64,000 bases of DNA, taken from positions 479,889 to 543,888 of the forward strand of contig JADJOY010000003.1 of the NCBI GenBank assembly GCA_016713535.1, read 5' to 3'. The position numbers and the translations under genes were made by a program. The stretch comes from Deltaproteobacteria bacterium (lineage in GTDB: Bacteria; JADJOY01). Below the pieces are notes generated by a model. That model was not told the origin of the DNA. It saw nothing but the letters and a program-made list of their open reading frames with translations, and made no database searches. How positions within the stretch are numbered: position 1 is the first letter of the stretch; every line of letters begins with the position of its first letter. This document shows positions 1 to 9,349 of the stretch, one piece after another.

Positions 1-2
1 AG

Positions 3-878
3 ATCGCGTGCTTCACGCACTTCTCGTTCGGCGCCACCAAGCCGGGCATCCACGCCCCCGGGCTCCGCCTGGAGAGCCAGCGCGAGGTGTGGCAGACGGC
101 GCACCATGCGCTCCTCGGTCATGGGCTCGCCACCCAGGTGATCCGCGCGCTTTCGGCGCGCCCGTGCCAGGTGAGCCTGGTCGACAACCTCGCAGTGCCC
201 GTGCCGTATCGCGAGGCACCGGAGGACGTGGCCGCCGCGGGCGCGGCGTTCGGCGTCCTCGGCACGAATGGCGGCATCCTGGTGCCCGCGCTCACCGGTC
301 GCTACGAGCCGCGCTTCGAGGAGGCGGCGCGCGCTCGCGGCGAGATGCCGGTGATGGACGAGGGCGACCTCGCGACGATCGCTCAGCCGCTCGACGAGCT
401 CGGCCTCAACGTCTACACGGGTGTCTACGTGCGCGCTGCCTCCACGCAAGCGGGCTTCGAGACGCTGCCGTTTCCGCCCGGCTATCCGAAGCTCGACATG
501 CCATGGCTCGACGTCGTGCCCGACGCGCTCTACTGGGCTCCGCGCCACGTCGTCGAGCAGCTCGGCTTCCGCGGCCGCTTCTTCGTCTCCGAGAACGGCT
601 GCGCCGCCCGCGACGAGCCGACCGGCGCCGGCGAGGTCCTCGACCTCGACCGCATTGCCTACCTGCGCGGCTACCTTCGCCAGCTCGTCCGCGCCACCGC
701 CGAGGGCTTGCCGGTCACCGGCTACTGCCTGTGGAGCCTGCTCGACAACTTCGAGTGGTCGTGGGGCTACGCGAAGCGCTTCGGCCTCGTCTACGTCGAC
801 TACCCCACCCAGCGCCGCATCCCCAAGGCCAGCGCAGCCTGGTACTCCGAGTGCATCCGCCAGAACCGCGTCGTCTGA
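3..878 (+). CDS. GH1 family beta-glucosidase, C-terminal part
   Basis: Retaining glycoside hydrolase family 1 enzyme that would release terminal glucose or a similar sugar from beta-glycosides. The reading frame is open to the window edge, so the N-terminal half, including the NEP acid/base motif, lies upstream. Visible family signatures are HAPG near the start, the nucleophile motif FVSENG (about codon 197 of the visible part), and the C-terminal stretch GYCLWSLLDNFEW followed by KRFGLVYVDY, which forms the aglycone side of the active site. The protein ends normally after the usual KASAAWY segment. The family call is firm; the exact substrate cannot be read from the sequence. Confidence 0.93.
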   Translation: MACFTHFSFGATKPGIHAPGLRLESQREVWQTAHHALLGHGLATQVIRALSARPCQVSLVDNLAVPVPYREAPEDVAAAGAAFGVLGTNGGILVPALTGRYEPRFEEAARARGEMPVMDEGDLATIAQPLDELGLNVYTGVYVRAASTQAGFETLPFPPGYPKLDMPWLDVVPDALYWAPRHVVEQLGFRGRFFVSENGCAARDEPTGAGEVLDLDRIAYLRGYLRQLVRATAEGLPVTGYCLWSLLDNFEWSWGYAKRFGLVYVDYPTQRRIPKASAAWYSECIRQNRVV

Positions 879-948
879 GGGGCCGGCCGAGCCCGCCGCT
901 CGCGGACGACGCGCCGGACCTGGAGCCGGGCGCGGCGCCGCCCGGCTC

Positions 949-1737
949 CTGGTCACGACCACCAAGAGCACCGCTCCCGATCTGCTGGCGCGCGCCCGCG
1001 TGGTGGCCGCGCGCTGCGGCGCCGAGCTCGCCTCGCGCGAGGCCAGCCTGGACGCGCTCCTCGTCGAGCGCGGCGCCGAGCTCGCGTACGTGGTGGGACG
1101 GGAGGTGGAGTGGCTCTACGGACCGGGACGCGCGCGGCTGGTCGTGCACCGTGGCATGCTCGACTCGCGTCGCGATGCGGGTGCGATCCATCCGCTCGTG
1201 CGTGCGCTGGTGCCCGCCGGTGAGCGGCCGCTGACGCGCGTCCTCGACGCGACCCTCGGCCTGGCCCAGGACGCGATCCACCTCGCCGACGTGCTCGGCG
1301 TGCGCATCGTCGGCGTCGAGGTGAGCCCGGCGCTCGCGTCTCTCGCGGAGGCGGGGCTCGCGCGCGAGCTGACGCGCGGGCTCGAGGCGGCGGGGCGGAT
1401 CGAGGTGGTGTGCGGAGACGCGGCGGAGGTCCTCGCGGCGCTGCCCGGCGCCTCGGTGGACGTAGTGTACGTCGACGAGATGTTCGCGCGCCCGCGGCGC
1501 TCGGCGCCGGGGTTCGCGCTCCTCCGGCGGGTCGCCGGGCACGCGCCGCTCGGGGCGCGGTTCTGGGAGGAGGCGAAGCGGGTGGCGGCGCGGCGCGTGG
1601 TGGTCAAGCTGCCGCGTGACGCCGTGGACCCCGCCGCGTTCGCCTTCGACGAGGTCGTGATCGGCCAGGCGATGGCGTACGGCATCCACCACACCGGCGA
1701 GCGCTCGCTGGCCTTCGCGCCGGCCGCGAAGGCTTGA
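949..1737 (+). CDS. SAM-dependent methyltransferase, RsmJ/YpiP-like
   Basis: Class I S-adenosylmethionine methyltransferase resembling the RsmJ/YpiP group; RsmJ itself methylates a guanine in 16S rRNA. The SAM-binding motif I appears as DATLGLAQDA, motif II region as VGVEVSP, and VYVDEMF stands where the family usually has a DPMF-type motif, so the proline is replaced by glutamate. The protein is about 262 residues, close to the family length. No ATG lies near the N-terminus: the conserved VTTT start segment is preceded by CTG at 949, which I chose, but a GTG or a start further upstream is possible because the frame is open. The target RNA is not deducible. Confidence 0.75.
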   Translation: MVTTTKSTAPDLLARARVVAARCGAELASREASLDALLVERGAELAYVVGREVEWLYGPGRARLVVHRGMLDSRRDAGAIHPLVRALVPAGERPLTRVLDATLGLAQDAIHLADVLGVRIVGVEVSPALASLAEAGLARELTRGLEAAGRIEVVCGDAAEVLAALPGASVDVVYVDEMFARPRRSAPGFALLRRVAGHAPLGARFWEEAKRVAARRVVVKLPRDAVDPAAFAFDEVVIGQAMAYGIHHTGERSLAFAPAAKA

Positions 1738-1866
1738 GGATCCCGGCGCGGGACCCGCCTTCCCGGCCCCGCACGCTTCGTCGTCGGGCGCCGTACCCAC
1801 GGAGCCGTCGCGCGGCTTGAGTTCGCGCGCGATCCTGCCGATGGCACGGACGAGGAGACGCTCGAC

Positions 1867-2535
1867 GTGCTGGTCATGGACTGGATGACGGAGCGACCGA
1901 TCACGGTCACGCCCGAGACGCGCCTCTCGGAGGTGGCGGCCGCGATGGTGCGCGGAAGCGTGCGACACGTGCCCGTGGTCCGCGGCGACACCGGCGAGGG
2001 CGGCACGCCGCTCCTGGTTGGCATCGTATCGAGCTACGACGTGGCGCGCGCGCATCCGCCCGAGCTCAACCCGTGGGCGTTGACGCCCCTTCCGCCCGAG
2101 CTCGACCACCCGGTGAGCGAGGTCATGACCGCGCACCCCTTCACCGTGGAGCCGACCGCGCCCGTCGAGCGCGCCGCGGCCGAGCTCGCCCGGCGCAAGA
2201 TCCACGCGTTGCCGGTGGTCCGCGCGGAGCGGTTGGTGGGAATCCTCACCGAGGCCGACGTGATCCGCGCCTTCGTGGTGCTGCTCGGCCCACGCCAGCA
2301 GGGCGTGCGGATCACGTTCGTCCTCGAGGAGCGCGAGGAGATCTTCGGCTCCGTGCTCCGGCTCGCCGCCCAGCACCGGGTGGAGGTCGCGAGCGTGGTG
2401 ACGGCCCACCAGGGCGGGAGGCGGATCGCGATCGTGCAGGTCGTCGGCCCGCGCGCGGGCCACTTCCTCGACGGCTTGTGGAAGGCGGGGCACCGGGTGG
2501 AGAGCGTGGTGCACGACGAGCAGCTCGCCGCCTGA
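1867..2535 (+). CDS. CBS-domain protein, AcuB-like
   Basis: Cytoplasmic regulatory protein of 222 residues with two cystathionine-beta-synthase domains (about residues 4-60 and 75-135), shown by the repeated DWMTERPITVTPETRLSEV and EVMTAHPFTVEPTAPVERA openings, each followed by an HVPVV or HALPVV segment. CBS pairs bind adenine nucleotides and adjust a partner enzyme or channel. The C-terminal 80 residues (EEREEIFGSVLRL onward) look like an ACT-type ligand-binding fold, as in AcuB of acetoin metabolism. GTG at 1867 is used; ATG at 1876 would remove three residues. It stands alone, so its partner is unknown. Confidence 0.85.
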   Translation: MLVMDWMTERPITVTPETRLSEVAAAMVRGSVRHVPVVRGDTGEGGTPLLVGIVSSYDVARAHPPELNPWALTPLPPELDHPVSEVMTAHPFTVEPTAPVERAAAELARRKIHALPVVRAERLVGILTEADVIRAFVVLLGPRQQGVRITFVLEEREEIFGSVLRLAAQHRVEVASVVTAHQGGRRIAIVQVVGPRAGHFLDGLWKAGHRVESVVHDEQLAA

Positions 2536-2584
2536 GGCGCCGCGGACGAGCGGCCGCTCGAGCCGGACGGCAGGGGAGCGGCGC

Positions 2585-3160
2585 TCAGCGGCCCGCGAAG
2601 CGGCCCACGCGGCGCCGCGCCACCTCGACCACCGCGTGGTCGGCCGCGGGCCACAGCACCTCGAGCGGGCCGAACCCCCGGCGCGCCGCGAGCACCAGCG
2701 TGACCACGATCGCCGCCGCCGTGATCGCGACGTTGGGCCACGCGTCGAGCTGCCACTGGCCCGACCACTCGAGCTGCACGCGGTCGGTGAACGGGACGAG
2801 ATAGGCCATCGGCCACGTGTAGCCGTCGCCGCCGCGTGAGCCGACCAGATCGCAGAGCAGGTGGAGGTGGAACGCGGCGAAGGCGAGGGCGCCTGCCAGC
2901 ACCCGGCGCTCGGCGCGCCACGCCACGAGCCCCGCCGTCACCGCCGCGGCGAGGAGGTTGTGACCGAGGACGTGATGGAGGTCGGAGCCCCAGTACACGG
3001 GATGCGCGGAGCGCGCGGTGAGGAGCTGCGGGATGGCGCCGATCGCATCGAGATCCGGGACCACGCCGGCGAGCGTCACGAGGCCCCGTTCGCGCCGCGT
3101 TAGGCTCGGCGCGCTGTTCGCGGTCAGCCAGCTCAGGAGCGCGTGGGTGAGGGGGCTCAT
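2585..3160 (-). CDS. YdjM/LexA-regulated-type membrane metal-dependent hydrolase
   Basis: Integral membrane protein of 191 residues belonging to the YdjM-like metal-dependent hydrolase family (inner-membrane bound, function poorly defined). It opens with MSPLTHALLSWL, has the acidic VPDLDAIG motif, the histidine motifs HHVLGHNLL and FHLHLLCD, and several hydrophobic segments. The in-frame region upstream of the ATG at 3160 is arginine-rich and unlike the family, so I start there. A second member of the same family occurs at 49279. Convergent with the CBS gene; no operon partner. Confidence 0.85.
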   Translation of the reverse strand: MSPLTHALLSWLTANSAPSLTRRERGLVTLAGVVPDLDAIGAIPQLLTARSAHPVYWGSDLHHVLGHNLLAAAVTAGLVAWRAERRVLAGALAFAAFHLHLLCDLVGSRGGDGYTWPMAYLVPFTDRVQLEWSGQWQLDAWPNVAITAAAIVVTLVLAARRGFGPLEVLWPAADHAVVEVARRRVGRFAGR

Positions 3161-3340
3161 GGTCGGGGGGCGCCGCGGGCCGAGCGGCGTGCGGACCTGG
3201 TCGTCCCACGGCCGTGGCCCTCGGCGCAAGGGCGAAACGCCCGAAATCGCCCCCCGGATACCAGCTCAAAAACTTGACACCGGACGTCACCGAGCCCTAT
3301 CGACCCTCCCGCGCCTTCCGTGTCCAGATCAAATGCATGA

Positions 3341-6004
3341 ATGATTCCTGCATATTCGGGCCGGCGCGATATCTGCAACATGACGGGGTGCCCCGAACTC
3401 TTCCAGGCCTGCTCGTGGGCCGAGGACTTCGCTTCGATGGCGCTCGCGGAAGCTTCCTTCGATCTCGCGGACTTCGACATCGATGCACCCAACCAGGTGC
3501 TCGACAAGCGTCAGCCCGAGCCCGAGGCGCCGCCCGCGGTCGCGCCGCTCCCGCTCGGGGTTCACGGGTCGCGCCGCACGCCTACCTCGGTCACGCCGCT
3601 GCCGTTCTCGGTCACCGGGGCTTCGCCAGCGCAGCCGGCCCCGCCCGACGCCGCCGAGGCGCCGCGCCTCGACGACGGCTGGCCGTGGGAGCAGGAGCGC
3701 CAGACACCGGCCGAGGTAGGCGGCGGCTCGCGAGACAAGTCGTCGACGCTGATCAAGCGTCGCTCGCGGCGCAGCGCAGAAGAGCCGCTCACGATCAGCC
3801 ACGACGGCGGCAAGCTGCGCATCCGGCTCCGCCTCCTGTTGCACGCGGTGATCACCTCGGGGGTGGCACTCGGCGTCGCGTCGTCGGCCTTCCTCTGGTA
3901 CCAGATCACCACGTCCGAGCGCCGCACGGTGGAGAAGCTCTCGACGCTCGGCCACGTGATCGCGTGGAGCGCGCGCGCCTCGCTCGCCCTCGACGGCGCC
4001 CTCGAGGAGCAGGTGATGCCCGCCGCGCAGGTGATGCTCGACGCGCTCGCCCAGGACCGCTCGATCCTCGAGGCGTGTCTCTTCACCGCCGACGCCCGCC
4101 TGGTGGCGAGCCACTTCCGCCACGACATCGACATCAACACGCGCCGCTGCGTGCCGCGCAGCGTGAACCACGAGAGCTACACGCGCCTCGGCACCGAGAT
4201 CCGCTGGGCGATGCCGATCGAGTTCCAGAACCACCTGAACGGCACCATCACGGTGCGCGCCCAGACGCTCGTGCTTCGCGAGGAGCTCGCGCGCTCGGGG
4301 ATGATCGCGGCGGTGGTCATGTGCGTCGCCACGTTGGTGGCGTTCGCCGCCACCGCGCGCTTCGAGCGCATGGTGTCGCGGCCGATCCTGGCGCTCATCG
4401 ACACCGCGCAGCACGTCACGCGCCGCAAGGACTACTCGGTGCGGGTGGACGCCGCCGGCGAGGACGAGTTCGGGCTCCTGATCGACACCTTCAACCGCAT
4501 GCTCCAGCAGATCCAGGTGCGCGATCGCGAGCTCGAGCGCCAGCGCGACCAGCTCGACAAGGAAGTGCAGGCGCGGCGCGGCGAGCTGCGCAGCCGCGAG
4601 CAGGCCGAGGAGCGGATCCGCTACCTCGCGTATTACGACGTGCTCACCGGCCTGCCCAACCGCCAGTGCCTCAAGGAGCGACTCGACCAGAGCCTGCGCG
4701 AGACGCGCCGCCACGGCGGCCACGTCGCGGTGCTCTTCCTCGACCTCGACCGCTTCAAGGAGATCAACGACAACTTCGGCCACGGCGAAGGCGATCGGCT
4801 GCTACGCCTGGTGGCCGAGCGCGTGATGGGGTGTGTGCGCGGCTCCGACGCGGTGTCGCGCTCCGAGTCCGGGCATCCGTGCTTCACCGTGTCGCGCCAG
4901 GGCGGCGACGAGTTCACCGTGATGCTCACCCGCCTCCACAGCCGTGACGACGCCGGGCGCGTGGCCGAGCGCATGCTCAACGAGCTGCGCAAGCCGTTCG
5001 CGCTCGCGGGGCGCGAGGTGCGGGTCGGCGCGAGCATCGGCATCGCGGTGGCGCCCGACGACGGCGGCGACGTCGAGACGCTCCTCAAGCACGCCGACAT
5101 GGCGATGTACCAGGCCAAGCAGGCGGGGCGCGACGCGTACTTCTTCTTCTCACCGTCGATGAGCATCGAGGCGATGCGCCGGCTGGACCTGGGCACCGAT
5201 CTGCGCCGTGCCGTCGAGTGGTCCGACTTCAAGGTCCACTACCAGCCGAAGGTGGACCTCCACGACGGGCGGGTCACCGGGCTCGAGGCGCTGGTGCGCT
5301 GGGAGCACCCGACCCGCGGCTTCATCTCGCCCGCCGACTTCATCCCGCTCGCCGAGGACCTGGGGCTGATCGGCACGCTCGGCTCGTGGGTGCTCTCGAG
5401 CGTGTGCGCGCAGATGCGCGCCTGGCTCGACGCCGGGCTACCGCCGGTGCGGATCGCGGTCAACGTCTCGAGCCATCAGTTCGCCGACCCGCACCTCTAC
5501 GACATCGTGCGCGGCGCGCTGATCGAGGCGGGTCTGCCCAACGACGTGCTCGAGCTCGAGATCACCGAGAGCGCCATGATCCAGAACCCGGAGGCCGCGG
5601 TCGCGACGCTCGAGAGCTTGCGCGCGCTCGGCATCCAGGTGGCGCTCGACGACTTCGGCACCGGCTACTCGTCTCTCAACTACGTGGGCCGCCTACCGCT
5701 CGACGCGCTCAAGATCGACCGCTCGTTCGTGATGAGCATCGCCGACAGCGAGGATGGCCGCAGCATCGTCACAGCGGTCGTCGCCATGGCGCACAGCCTG
5801 GGGCTGCGCGTCGTCGCGGAAGGAGTCGAGACGATCGAGCAGGCGAGGGTGCTGCGGCGTCTGCGCTGCGATGAGATCCAGGGCTACCTCTTCAGCCGCC
5901 CGGTGCCCGACGACCGCGTGGGCGACCTGCTCGACCGGCGCCTCGAGCTCGACGAGCTCGAGGCGCGCCCCATGTCGGGTCTCGGTACCGAGCTACGCAT
6001 GTGA
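3341..6004 (+). CDS. Membrane GGDEF-EAL bifunctional c-di-GMP enzyme
   Basis: Inner-membrane sensor that can make and break cyclic di-GMP. After a proline-rich cytoplasmic head come a transmembrane helix (about 163-187), a periplasmic CHASE8-like sensor (about 190-318), a second helix (about 320-341), a HAMP linker, a short coiled coil, GGDEF (about 430-610) and EAL (about 625-870). The GGDEF motif (521-525) and the EAL motif (649-651) are intact, as are the metal-binding NVSSHQF, ELEITES and DDFGTG segments, so both activities look possible. The inhibitory RxxD site (RGSD, 500-503) is separated from GGDEF by 17 residues instead of the usual few. Start uncertain: ATGs at 3341, 3380 and 3437 are possible and none has a strong ribosome site. 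Confidence 0.92.
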   Translation: MIPAYSGRRDICNMTGCPELFQACSWAEDFASMALAEASFDLADFDIDAPNQVLDKRQPEPEAPPAVAPLPLGVHGSRRTPTSVTPLPFSVTGASPAQPAPPDAAEAPRLDDGWPWEQERQTPAEVGGGSRDKSSTLIKRRSRRSAEEPLTISHDGGKLRIRLRLLLHAVITSGVALGVASSAFLWYQITTSERRTVEKLSTLGHVIAWSARASLALDGALEEQVMPAAQVMLDALAQDRSILEACLFTADARLVASHFRHDIDINTRRCVPRSVNHESYTRLGTEIRWAMPIEFQNHLNGTITVRAQTLVLREELARSGMIAAVVMCVATLVAFAATARFERMVSRPILALIDTAQHVTRRKDYSVRVDAAGEDEFGLLIDTFNRMLQQIQVRDRELERQRDQLDKEVQARRGELRSREQAEERIRYLAYYDVLTGLPNRQCLKERLDQSLRETRRHGGHVAVLFLDLDRFKEINDNFGHGEGDRLLRLVAERVMGCVRGSDAVSRSESGHPCFTVSRQGGDEFTVMLTRLHSRDDAGRVAERMLNELRKPFALAGREVRVGASIGIAVAPDDGGDVETLLKHADMAMYQAKQAGRDAYFFFSPSMSIEAMRRLDLGTDLRRAVEWSDFKVHYQPKVDLHDGRVTGLEALVRWEHPTRGFISPADFIPLAEDLGLIGTLGSWVLSSVCAQMRAWLDAGLPPVRIAVNVSSHQFADPHLYDIVRGALIEAGLPNDVLELEITESAMIQNPEAAVATLESLRALGIQVALDDFGTGYSSLNYVGRLPLDALKIDRSFVMSIADSEDGRSIVTAVVAMAHSLGLRVVAEGVETIEQARVLRRLRCDEIQGYLFSRPVPDDRVGDLLDRRLELDELEARPMSGLGTELRM

Positions 6005-6083
6005 CCCGCCGGTCGGGGAGCGTCGACGGTCCCTCGCCGACCCGACCCGCTCGTCGAGGTGCAAGGCCGCTGGTCGCCGCGGC

Positions 6084-6250
6084 GGGCACGCTCCGCGTAC
6101 CCGCCGACACCCGCTGGGTCGGTGCTGGGGGAACGCTCCGCGTGCCGGCCGATACGTGCCAAGTCTGGTCTGGAGGGGCACGCTCCGCGTGCCCGCCGAT
6201 ACGCGCCGGGATTGGTCCTGGAGGGGCACGCTTCGCGTGCCCGGCGATAC
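6084..6250. repeat. Four tandem ~47-bp palindromic repeats in a gene-free gap
   Basis: The 342-bp gap between the GGDEF-EAL gene and yhbY has no plausible gene. It holds four imperfect copies of a unit built on the palindrome GGCACGCTCCGCGTGCC followed by CGCCGATAC, at about 6084, 6130, 6176 and 6224 (spacing 46-48 bp). Each can form a short hairpin. The two genes converge here, so transcription-termination or REP-like roles are both possible. Confidence 0.75.
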
Positions 6251-6346
6251 GCACCGACGCGCGCCTCGAGGAGCGCGTCGTTCCCTGTACGGACCCGATC
6301 GATCGCGCCCCGCGGCGCGCCGCCGGTCGGGCTACAAGACCGCCGC

Positions 6347-6634
6347 CTACGCGGGTAGCTCGATCTTCGGCTTCTCGGGGTGACGCCGGTAGAGGATCAC
6401 CGTGTGCCCGACGAGCCCGCACAGCTCGGACGCGGTTTCGGCGGCGAGCTCTTGCGCCATCGCGCGCTTGTCCTCGGGCTCGAGCAGCCGGACCTTGATG
6501 AGCTCGTGATCGGTGAGCGCGATCCCCACCGCGGCGACGACGCCCGCGGTGATCCCGGCCTGTCCGACGTGGGCCACCGGGCGCAGCGGGTGGGCGAGCC
6601 CGCGCAGGTGTTTTCGTTGTTTGCTGGTCAGCAT
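6347..6634 (-). CDS. yhbY: YhbY/CRM-domain ribosome-assembly RNA-binding protein
   Basis: Single-domain CRM protein of 95 residues that associates with pre-50S ribosomal particles. It has the family opening LTSKQRKHLRGLAH, the RNA-binding loop VGQAGITAGV (GxxG-type), the helix DHELIKVR and the C-terminal GHTVILYRRHPEKPKI. Length and order match the bacterial family exactly. ATG at 6634 is the only sensible start. It stands alone between a tandem-repeat gap and a G-rich low-complexity region. Confidence 0.95.
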   Translation of the reverse strand: MLTSKQRKHLRGLAHPLRPVAHVGQAGITAGVVAAVGIALTDHELIKVRLLEPEDKRAMAQELAAETASELCGLVGHTVILYRRHPEKPKIELPA

Positions 6635-6689
6635 CGCTCTCTTCGCTTTCGTTGGGGCGCGCGAGCGTAGTCGATCGCGCTCGCCGCGG

Positions 6690-7660
6690 GCAGCGTCTGG
6701 GTCTGCCGCGCCCGGGCGGGGGGGGGGGGGCGGGGGGGGGGGGGGGGGGGGGGGGGCCCCCGGGGGGGGGCCGCCGGCCGGGCGCGGCCGCGGGGGCGCA
6801 GGGGCGGCGCGGCCGGGCGGGCCGGCCGGGCGCGGGCGGCGGGGGCGGGGCGGAGGCGGCCAACGGGCGCGGGCGGGCCCCTATTCGCGCGGCGGGCCGC
6901 CGCCGCCCGGTGGCCTCCGCGGGCCCCAGGCCGGCGGGGCCGCCGCGTGCTGCCGGCGCCCCGCGCGTCTACGCGCACCGCCCGCCGTCCGGCCAAGCGT
7001 CCGGCGCGCGGGGGGCGCGTGGGGCGCTGCGCGGGGGCAGCGCGTCGGACGCGCCGCCGGGGGGGGGGGGGGCGGCGGCCGCGGGGGCGGGCGGCGCGCG
7101 CCCGTCGGCCCTGTGCACGCCTGGGGCGCGTGGGCCTCCGCGGCCCGCCCAGGTCCGCGTGGCCGCGGGGCCGCGCGCCCGCGCTGGTCGCTCGCCGTTC
7201 CCGCGCCCCCACCCCGGGTCGCGGCTCCGTCGTCGCGCTGGCGGGCTCGTGTCGTCGCGTTCGTGTCGCGTGTTCTCGCGCCGCTTGTCGGTGGCGCGTG
7301 TCGGCTCGCTGAAGACGGCCTGGCCTCATGCGCTCGGCAAGCGCTGCCGCGCGCCCGGTGCTGACGGCGTCGTGCACCACAGTGCCGCGGCCCCAGTACC
7401 CGCGTCCGCTCGGCGCGCCGCGGGGGGGGTGCGGTCCGTCGGCAGCGCGGCGACTCCTCGGCAACGCCCTCGCCGGGCGTCCGGCTCTCAAGGCCGGGGG
7501 CTGGCGGCGCGGGTGCCTCGCGGGCGCGCGCCGGTGTGGGTCGCGGTCACCGCCGCCTCCTCGGCCGCTCGGCCGTGCCGGCCGAGTACGAGCGCCTTCG
7601 AGGTCAGGCCGTGGTGGCCTGGGCTCAGCAATCGGTCTCCGGATTTCCCGGGGCAGTTCC
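6690..7660. other. G-rich low-complexity region with long poly-G tracts
   Basis: No credible gene is visible between yhbY and the first FadL gene. Positions 6717-6770 are almost only G, with runs of 9 to about 25 G broken by a few C, and 6770-7200 is strongly G/C with repeated GGCGGG-type words; another G run lies at 7061-7071. From about 7270 to 7655 the sequence resembles, with many small gaps, the stretch 11830-12170. The poly-G part looks like a sequencing or assembly artefact or an exceptional quadruplex-forming tract. Open frames here have no codon structure and were discarded. Confidence 0.6.
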
Positions 7661-7840
7661 AAATGGACCACCACGATTTGGATCGCCCTTGCGCCGAACG
7701 GGCTGGAGGGCGGCGCTTCGTCGCCGCCGAAGCCGATGGGACGCCGAGACCGGTCGCTACGAATCGTGACGTTGCATATAGCGCGCACCGGGACGCGGTG
7801 TGCCTTGACCACCGCATGGGGCTCGTGAGAACGTCGCGCG

Positions 7841-7854
7841 CCCTCACGTGAGGG
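7841..7854. promoter_or_regulatory. Perfect 14-bp palindrome upstream of FadL gene
   Basis: CCCTCACGTGAGGG lies 19 bp before the ATG of the first FadL-like gene. It is a perfect palindrome, suited to a dimeric repressor or to a small hairpin in the 5' leader. No regulator can be assigned. Confidence 0.4.
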
Positions 7855-7873
7855 CCACCTCACCAGCGCGCGA

Positions 7874-9349
7874 ATGAGCCTCGTCCGAGCCCACCTCCTC
7901 GCACCTCGCCGCGCGCGTCGTGCTCCCGGGGGGCTTGGCGCAGTCCTCGTCTTCGTGTGCGTCTTGCAGGTGATCGACGCGCGCGCACAGACGGGGCTCG
8001 TGCTCGACGAGACCGGTGCGAGCGCGCGCAGCGGCGCCATGGGCCAAGCCTTCACCGGCATCGCCGACGATTCGGCCGCTGCGTACTACAACCCCGCGGG
8101 GCTCGCCTTCGACGGCCCGAAAGAGACCATCCTCGGCTTCCGCTACATGGAGGCCGACACCTTCATCGACTTCGTCGGACCGCCGCCGCCCTCGCCGTAC
8201 CCGCCTCCACCCGCCGATCCCACCGACCCAGGAGTGCGGCCGGTGCTCGTCACCACGGACACCGAGTGGAACCCGCCGATCACCACCGGGTTGGTGGTGG
8301 GCGTGTCGGGGCACTTCGCGCCGCCGAGCCTCGTCGAGGACTTCCCGTGGCTCGACCGCCTCCACTACGGCGTGATCTTGAACCTCGGCATCTCGTCGCA
8401 GAACACGTTCCACACCTACGAGGACTACAGCCAGCCGTATTTCTTCCGCTACGACACGCGCCCCGACCTGCTCTCCGCGGTGGCGACGATCGCCTACCGG
8501 CCGTGGGATTGGATCTCGTTCGGCGCGGGCGTGATTCCCAACGTCAACGCGTACCAGTCCAACTACGCCAAGATCCGCCTCAACGCGCCTGCGGATGATC
8601 CGACCAAGGGCTTCGACATCGCGATCAAGGTCCACTCGGTGATGGAGTTCTCGCCGGTGGGCGGGATCATGCTGCGCGTCCCCGTGCCCGACATGCCCGA
8701 GGATTTCCTGCAGCTCGGCTTCAGCTACCGCGGCCAGATCGGCAACTTCTTCGGCACCGGTCCCTCCTTCACGGTGCTCGGCGAGGGCACCCCGGACGGC
8801 GGCTTCGATCCGCAGACCGAGCTGCCGGTGGGGCTGATCGTGAACTACGCGGGCTTCGCGCCGGCGCAGTGGAGCTTCGGGATCGGGCTCCGACCCAACG
8901 AGCGCCTCACGCTCGGCGCCGACCTCGTCTACAAGGAGTTCTACGCCTTCAAGGTGTTCATCCACCGCAAGCCCACCCCGGAGTTCGAGAACACCCTCGT
9001 GCCGCGCTTCGGCGTCGAGTACGAGATGCCGGTCGCGAGCGAGTGGCCGGTGCTCGACCTCCTCGAGCGCATCGACTGGCGCGTCGGCTACTACTACGAG
9101 CCCACGCCGAACCCGTCGCTCAACGGCGTCCAGAACATCCTCGACTGCAACCAGCACGTCGCATCGGGCGGGGTGGGGCTCAACTTCGCGCCGATCGCCG
9201 AGGAAGCGCGGCTGCGCGTCGATCTCTATGGCCAGTTCCACCAGCTCGTCGATCGCTTCACGATGAACGAGGGCGACCTGCGGCGCGGACCGTACACCGC
9301 CGGCGGCAGCGTCTTCGCCCTCGGCCTCGAAGTGCGGGTGGACTGGTGA
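7874..9349 (+). CDS. FadL/OmpP1-type outer-membrane transport protein
   Basis: Outer-membrane beta-barrel of the FadL family, which passes long-chain fatty acids or other hydrophobic compounds. A signal peptide (hydrophobic GAVLVFVCVLQVI, cleavage near ARAQ) precedes the family hallmark: RSGAMGQAFTGIADDSAAA then YYNPAGLAF, the hatch region. The rest shows alternating hydrophobic strands and ends in aromatic VRVDW, the usual C-terminal barrel signature; 491 residues is the normal size. The next gene is a paralogue whose GTG overlaps this stop codon, so the two are co-transcribed. In a genome region rich in sterol-type catabolic genes, hydrophobic-substrate import is a fitting role, but this is inference. 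Confidence 0.9.
   Translation: MSLVRAHLLAPRRARRAPGGLGAVLVFVCVLQVIDARAQTGLVLDETGASARSGAMGQAFTGIADDSAAAYYNPAGLAFDGPKETILGFRYMEADTFIDFVGPPPPSPYPPPPADPTDPGVRPVLVTTDTEWNPPITTGLVVGVSGHFAPPSLVEDFPWLDRLHYGVILNLGISSQNTFHTYEDYSQPYFFRYDTRPDLLSAVATIAYRPWDWISFGAGVIPNVNAYQSNYAKIRLNAPADDPTKGFDIAIKVHSVMEFSPVGGIMLRVPVPDMPEDFLQLGFSYRGQIGNFFGTGPSFTVLGEGTPDGGFDPQTELPVGLIVNYAGFAPAQWSFGIGLRPNERLTLGADLVYKEFYAFKVFIHRKPTPEFENTLVPRFGVEYEMPVASEWPVLDLLERIDWRVGYYYEPTPNPSLNGVQNILDCNQHVASGGVGLNFAPIAEEARLRVDLYGQFHQLVDRFTMNEGDLRRGPYTAGGSVFALGLEVRVDW

Noticed and set aside
715-2514. Long minus-strand frames opposite the methyltransferase and CBS genes
   Set aside because: Antisense shadows: the sense-strand proteins show recognisable families and motifs.
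6652-7851. Protein-coding genes in the G-rich region
   Set aside because: The frames are Gly/Arg/Ala/Pro strings created by G runs, with no family likeness or codon-position pattern.
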